In this document: positions 60,106 through 64,000 of the stretch, in pieces
Layout of the letters: the number at the start of each line of letters is the position of its first letter
Numbering within the stretch: position 1 is the first letter of the stretch
Assembly: GCF_018613795.1 (NCBI RefSeq)
Contig: NZ_JAGGPN010000004.1
Location: forward strand, 40,293 to 104,292
From: Arthrobacter sp. ISL-65
GTDB lineage: Bacteria; Actinomycetota; Actinomycetes; Actinomycetales; Micrococcaceae
Direction of reading: 5' to 3'
Length of the DNA: 64,000 bases
Made by a program: the position numbers and the translations under genes
The notes under the pieces: model-generated
Database searches by the model: none
Seen by the model: the letters and a program-made list of their open reading frames with translations, nothing else
Told to the model about the DNA's origin: nothing

Positions 60106-62469
60106 ATGCCCTCGCCAGCCGCCACGGATCCACAACCCATCCATCCCGGCAGGAGCCGGATACCAGTCCTGGCACGCCTCACATCGGGCCTCCGCTGGGA
60201 CCTGCCGGCGTCCCTCGTGGTGTTCCTCGTTGCGGTTCCGCTGTCCCTCGGCATCGCCGCGGCGTCGGGCGCGCCGGTCATGGCGGGACTGATCGCGGCC
60301 GCAGTGGGAGGCATCGTCGCCGGCAGCCTGGGCGGCTCCCCGCTGCAGGTCAGCGGCCCGGCAGCGGGCCTGACCGTCATCGTCGCAGGGCTCATCGAGC
60401 AGTTCGGCTGGCCCGTCACCTGCGCCATCACTGTGGCCGCCGGCGTCCTCCAGGTGCTGCTTGGCATGGCCAAGGTGGGGCGTGTGGCGCTTGCCATCGC
60501 GCCGGTGGTGGTGCACGCGATGCTTGCCGGGATCGGCATCATCATCGTCCTGCAGCAGCTGCATGTGATGCTTGGCAGCGAAACCGGCGAAGCGGCGCTG
60601 CACAACATTGTGGCACTGCCGGACAGCCTGGCCGCCCTCGATCCGCAGGCCGCGTTCCTGGGAGCTGTGGTGATCGCGCTGCTGGCCGGCTGGAAGCACA
60701 TGCCGGCAGCCGTCCGCCGCGTCCCCGGCCCGCTGGTGGCCGTGGTGGCCGCGACGCTGCTGTCCCTCCCGTTCAATTCCGACGTCGACCGAATCACCTT
60801 TGATGGTTCGCTGCTGGACGCCCTCTCACTTCCGCACCTGCCGCAGGGGGAGTGGACCGCCATCGCGGTCGGCGTCGTCACCATCGCCCTGGTGGCGAGC
60901 GTGGAGTCGCTGCTGTCCGCCGTCGCCGTCGACAAGATGCACCACGGCGAGCGTACAAATTTCAACCGTGAACTGCTCGGCCAGGGCGCTGCCAACGTGA
61001 CGTCAGGCATGCTGGGCGGCCTGCCCGTCACCGGCGTGATCGTCCGCAGTGCCACCAACGTCGAGGCCGGGGCGCGCACCCGCAAGTCCGCCGTCCTCCA
61101 CGGCATCTGGGTTCTGGTCTTTTCCCTGCTGCTGGCGGGAGTCATTCAGCAGGTGCCCCAGGCCGTGCTTGCCGGGCTGCTCATCATGATCGGCATCCGC
61201 CTCGTGAAGGTGGCCGATTTCCAGACGGCACGCGTCACCGGTGACCTGACCGTCTATGCCGCCACGCTGCTCACGGTGGTGTTCGTCAACCTCCTGGCCG
61301 GGGTGCTGATCGGGCTCGCGCTGGCAGTGCTGCTGGTCCTGTGGCGTGTGGTCCGGGCCAGCATCCACGCGGAGCCCCTCGGCGGAACAGCCGAAGGCCG
61401 CTGGCGCGTGGTCATCGACGGCTCCTGCACGTTCCTGTCGCTTCCCCGCCTGAGCAAGGTGCTGGCCGCGGTGCCGCCGGCGGCGCATGTCACGGTGGAG
61501 CTCGACGTCGACTACCTCGACCACCCGGTGCATGACACCCTGGAGGCCTGGCGTGTGCGGCACGTGAACAACGGCGGCAGTGTCGAGATCGAGGAAACCG
61601 GCACCGCCACGCTTCACGCTGCCCAGGCGGGAACTCCCGCACGCGGCTCGTCGCGCTCCGCACTGCGCGGCGGCTTCGCGCCCTGGCGGAGCTGGCAGCG
61701 AAACGCTGTGCCGCTGGCCGCAGAGGCAGCCGGACACGTCCCGGCCCCGGTACGCTCGGTGCTCAACGGCGTGGACAGCTACCACCGCCGCCACGCCCAC
61801 CTGCTGCGTCCGCACGTCCAGGAACTGTCCACCTTCCAGGACCCCGACACGCTTTTCATCACCTGCGCCGACTCCCGGCTGGTGCCCAACCTGATCACCA
61901 GCAGCGGCCCGGGGGACCTGTTCACGGTCCGGAACGTGGGCAACGTGGTGGGGAGCGACCGCCTCGAACCGTCGGTTGAGGCATCCCTGAAGTTCGCCCT
62001 CGACGAGCTGTCGGTGACCTCAGTGGTGGTCTGTGGCCACTCCGGCTGCGGCGCCATGACCGCCCTGCTCGCTGGACCTGCCCCAGACCACAAGGCCTCA
62101 GACCACAAGGCCTCAGACCACAAGGCCTCAGACCAGAGGCCCGAATTGCAGGAGGAACGTTGCCCCATTGAGTCCTGGCTGGACCACGGACGGCCGAGCC
62201 TCGAGTCATTCCATGCGGGCCATCCGGTCCAGGTTGCGGCTGAGAAAGCCGGGTACGGCGCGGTGGACCAGCTGGCCATGGTCAACGTTGCCGTCCAGCT
62301 CGAGCGGCTGCAGCAGCATGCCAGGCTGCAGGACACCGTCCGTAGCGGTGACGTCCATGTGACGGGCCTGTTCTATGACATCGCCACGGCCCAGGTCCTG
62401 CAGATCACACCCACGGGCATCAGCCACCTGGACCCGCTGCCGCGGGCCGATGAGCTGACCCCGGCCTGA
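60106..62469 (+). CDS. SulP transporter-beta-carbonic anhydrase fusion
   Basis: A 787-residue fusion starting at MPSPAATDPQP behind TAAGGAC; a GTG twelve codons earlier is less likely. Residues 20-460 are a SulP/SLC26 anion transporter (about twelve spans, with ASGAPVMAGLIAAAVGGIVAG and SGPAAGLTVIV). Residues 530-770 are a beta-carbonic anhydrase with zinc ligands in ITCADSRLVP and VVCGHSGCGAM. Coupling bicarbonate import to CO2 hydration is the likely role; sulfate cannot be excluded. The enzyme domain contains a DHKAS tandem repeat just after the zinc site, which may be a flexible insertion. No STAS domain is clear, although a short STAS-like region may lie at about 435-500. Confidence 0.88.
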   Translation: MPSPAATDPQPIHPGRSRIPVLARLTSGLRWDLPASLVVFLVAVPLSLGIAAASGAPVMAGLIAAAVGGIVAGSLGGSPLQVSGPAAGLTVIVAGLIEQFGWPVTCAITVAAGVLQVLLGMAKVGRVALAIAPVVVHAMLAGIGIIIVLQQLHVMLGSETGEAALHNIVALPDSLAALDPQAAFLGAVVIALLAGWKHMPAAVRRVPGPLVAVVAATLLSLPFNSDVDRITFDGSLLDALSLPHLPQGEWTAIAVGVVTIALVASVESLLSAVAVDKMHHGERTNFNRELLGQGAANVTSGMLGGLPVTGVIVRSATNVEAGARTRKSAVLHGIWVLVFSLLLAGVIQQVPQAVLAGLLIMIGIRLVKVADFQTARVTGDLTVYAATLLTVVFVNLLAGVLIGLALAVLLVLWRVVRASIHAEPLGGTAEGRWRVVIDGSCTFLSLPRLSKVLAAVPPAAHVTVELDVDYLDHPVHDTLEAWRVRHVNNGGSVEIEETGTATLHAAQAGTPARGSSRSALRGGFAPWRSWQRNAVPLAAEAAGHVPAPVRSVLNGVDSYHRRHAHLLRPHVQELSTFQDPDTLFITCADSRLVPNLITSSGPGDLFTVRNVGNVVGSDRLEPSVEASLKFALDELSVTSVVVCGHSGCGAMTALLAGPAPDHKASDHKASDHKASDQRPELQEERCPIESWLDHGRPSLESFHAGHPVQVAAEKAGYGAVDQLAMVNVAVQLERLQQHARLQDTVRSGDVHVTGLFYDIATAQVLQITPTGISHLDPLPRADELTPA
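62086..62130. repeat. 15-base tandem repeat inside the carbonic anhydrase
   Basis: GACCACAAGGCCTCA occurs three times in a row (62086-62130) followed by a partial copy to about 62142. It encodes DHKAS three times in frame, between the zinc-ligand segment and a helix. A multiple of three keeps the frame, so the copy number could vary between strains. Confidence 0.9.
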
Positions 62470-62495
62470 CGGGCCCTAATTCACATCTGAATGGA

Positions 62496-62542
62496 GTACG
62501 CAGTTCGGCGGCCAGTCAAAGACCGGCCGCCGAACTGCGTAC
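62496..62542. terminator. Long-arm palindrome after the SulP-CA gene
   Basis: Perfect 18-base arms GTACGCAGTTCGGCGGCC (62496-62513) and complement (62525-62542) with an 11-base loop, 26 bases after the stop. Probably a terminator, although no T-run is present, and it shares the CAGTTC core with the palindrome at 31565. Confidence 0.75.
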
Positions 62543-62695
62543 CGCTGTGTAGAGGCGAGTGATGCTGGCGGCAAAGACGGGTAGCCGACCCCCGTGACTC
62601 AAGGTGGACGGGCGCCGTTGAATGGTCTGACACACACAGAGGGGTACAGGAAGCAGTGCAAGCGACGGAGGAGACGGCATGGAAGGGTGCAGGCC

Positions 62696-63160
62696 ATGAG
62701 TTCCGGGCTGGCGTCAGCGGTACAGTTCGCCGGGTCCCTGTCGGGGTCCATCCTGCTCACGCTGGGACAGGCCGTGGTGGTGGTGTGCGCCTGTTCCGAC
62801 ATGGTCCGTCTGCTCTCAGTGCCGCGCTCCCACCGGCGGTACCTGGCCAACTCGGTCTTCCGCACCCTGGTCCCGGCGGCGATCCTGGCCACCGCGCTCA
62901 AGGCGCTGCTCGACGCGGCCTCCGGCGTCTGGCCGAACGTCACCGCCGGGATGTTTGTGCTGGTGGTCCTGATCTACCGGTGGCGCACCGACACGGACGA
63001 GGACAGTTGGTGGAAGGGCAAGGGCAAGGCGCTTGGGCGGTGGTTCAGTAAGCGGACTTCATTCGGGTTGCGCCCCGCCCCGGCCGCGGTCATGTCCCTC
63101 GACAGACGGCCATGCGGGCGTCAGCCGGGAACGTGCCCCGTAGTATCCGTCAGTCGTTGA
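62696..63160 (+). CDS. Small membrane protein, unknown
   Basis: A 154-residue protein starting at MSSGLASAVQF behind GGAAGGG. Three hydrophobic segments (about 8-34, 56-72, 78-92) are visible, then a basic, Trp/Lys-rich cytoplasmic tail. An upstream 34-residue extension is not supported. The C-terminal 30 residues (RPCGRQPGTCPVVSVSR) run over the end of the convergent helicase gene by 11 bases and may be incidental. No family is recognised. Confidence 0.45.
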   Translation: MSSGLASAVQFAGSLSGSILLTLGQAVVVVCACSDMVRLLSVPRSHRRYLANSVFRTLVPAAILATALKALLDAASGVWPNVTAGMFVLVVLIYRWRTDTDEDSWWKGKGKALGRWFSKRTSFGLRPAPAAVMSLDRRPCGRQPGTCPVVSVSR

Positions 63161-64000
63161 AGAGCCCCGCCAGATCGTCCGCGGTGAGCGCGCCGCCGGA
63201 GAGCGCATCGCCCTCCATCACGTCGGCGAAAAGCTGGGACTTCTTGGCCTTGAGCGCCATGACCTTTTCCTCGATGGTGTCCTTGGCCACCAGCCGGTAG
63301 ACCATGACGTTCCTGGCCTGGCCAATGCGGTGCGTGCGGTCCACCGCCTGCGCCTCTGACGCGGGATTCCACCATGGATCGAGCAGGAATACGTAGTCGG
63401 CCTCGGTCAGGTTGAGGCCGAACCCTCCGGCCTTGAGGCTGATCAGGAACACGGGCGCCGTGCCGTTCTTGAACTCATTGACGACGTCGGTACGGTTCCG
63501 GGTGCCGCCGTCGAGATAGCAGAACTCGATGTTCTCCTCGCGGAGGCGCTCGCGGACCTTGCCCAGGAAGCCGGTGAACTGGCTGAAAATCAGGGCGCGG
63601 TGGCCTTCGGCCACGAGGTCCTCCAGCTGTTCAAACAGCACGTCCAGCTTGCTTGACCGCACGCCGGACAGCGACTCGTCCACCAGTGAGGCGTCCAGGC
63701 TGAGCTGGCGCAGCAGCGTCAGCGACTGGAAGATGGTGAAGCGGTTCTTGTTCACGTCCTCGATGAGGCCCAGGATCTTCTGCCGCTCGCGCTGCAGGTG
63801 TGTCTGGTAAACCTTCTGGTGCCGCGGGTTGAGCACCACCTCAAGGATCTGCTCCTGCTTGGGCGGCAGATCCTTGATGACCTGCTCCTTGGTCCGGCGC
63901 ATCATGAGCGGACGGACCCGGCGGCGGAGCTTGTCCAGCTGCCCCTTGTCACCGTTCTTCTCCACCGGCTTCTGGTAGTACTCGGCGAACCGCGAAGGGC
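63150..64000 (-). CDS. SNF2-family helicase, 3' part (truncated by window edge)
   Basis: The C-terminal 283 residues of a SNF2/RapA-type DNA-dependent ATPase; the frame continues past 64000. It begins PSRFAEYYQKPVEK, and the internal GTG at 63965 is not the true start. The second RecA-like domain has LMMRRTKEQVIKDLPPK, ALIFSQFTGFLGKVRERL, LISLKAGGFGLNLTEADYVFLLDPWWNPASEAQAVDRTHRIGQ (motifs V-VI) and VYRLVAKDTIEEKVMALKAKK. Full-length proteins of this type are about 1000 residues and act in chromatin or nucleic acid remodelling. It is the last feature and is convergent with the small membrane protein. Confidence 0.92.
   Translation of the reverse strand, partial: PSRFAEYYQKPVEKNGDKGQLDKLRRRVRPLMMRRTKEQVIKDLPPKQEQILEVVLNPRHQKVYQTHLQRERQKILGLIEDVNKNRFTIFQSLTLLRQLSLDASLVDESLSGVRSSKLDVLFEQLEDLVAEGHRALIFSQFTGFLGKVRERLREENIEFCYLDGGTRNRTDVVNEFKNGTAPVFLISLKAGGFGLNLTEADYVFLLDPWWNPASEAQAVDRTHRIGQARNVMVYRLVAKDTIEEKVMALKAKKSQLFADVMEGDALSGGALTADDLAGLFND

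Overview
The window looks like a chromosome segment of a high-GC actinobacterium, most likely the Arthrobacter/Pseudarthrobacter group of the Micrococcaceae. The reasons are strongly GC-biased third codon positions, a dnaK-grpE-dnaJ-hspR operon with two HAIR operators, a SAM-IV riboswitch, a DtxR/IdeR-type iron box and an ECF42 sigma factor. No insertion sequence, prophage, CRISPR array, rRNA or tRNA was found. The genus is an inference from gene content, not from a database search.

Left part (1-13 kb): a DUF4235 membrane protein and a heme-degrading-domain protein; a TPP riboswitch driving an ECF-type thiamine/HMP transporter (ykoE-ykoD-ykoC); a GNAT acetyltransferase; a secreted GH25-like protein; a MurA paralogue fused to an XRE helix-turn-helix and probably translated from a leaderless mRNA; a YbdK-type glutamate-cysteine ligase; an Asp/Glu racemase-like protein; and an 850-residue adenylation-carrier-acyltransferase membrane protein under an iron box.

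13-28 kb: a SAM-IV riboswitch operon (DUF1737, rhodanese, metZ); a three-gene unit of LLM flavin monooxygenase, an ammonia-lyase homologue without a normal MIO triad, and a cysteine-synthase-like PLP enzyme; a degenerate EAL protein; pabC; cardiolipin synthase; a P-loop kinase-PabB fusion coupled to a low-molecular-weight phosphatase; a LysE exporter; and a methyltransferase.

28-44 kb: a small acidic repeat protein; the HspR-regulated chaperone operon; a rifampin-phosphotransferase/PEP-synthase-like enzyme; a hydroxyacid dehydrogenase; a tripartite tricarboxylate transporter operon (tctC-tctB-tctA-usp) divergent from a CitA/CitB-like two-component system; a short adenylate kinase; and an isochorismatase-like hydrolase behind a seven-codon leader ORF.

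44-64 kb: an ECF42 sigma/DGPF/SnoaL cluster; a Rieske-DUF2231 membrane protein; benE; pheA; a cupin; a compact cluster of a sigma-region-4-like protein, an untracked 37-residue Cys-rich peptide and a GNAT-AAA+ fusion; a FadR-type regulator divergent from an apparent D-apionate operon (MFS, lerK, eryI, eryH, oiaC, apnO); a SulP-carbonic anhydrase fusion with an internal tandem repeat; a small membrane protein; and the 3' part of a SNF2 helicase that runs off the right edge.

The best candidates for something undescribed are the sigma-R4/Cys-peptide/GNAT-AAA+ cluster (50.6-52.4 kb), the iron-box-controlled adenylation-carrier-acyltransferase fusion (9.9-12.5 kb) and the MIO-less ammonia-lyase homologue with its sulfur-type neighbours (15.7-19.8 kb). 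A set of intergenic palindromes with unusually long perfect arms recurs across the window.
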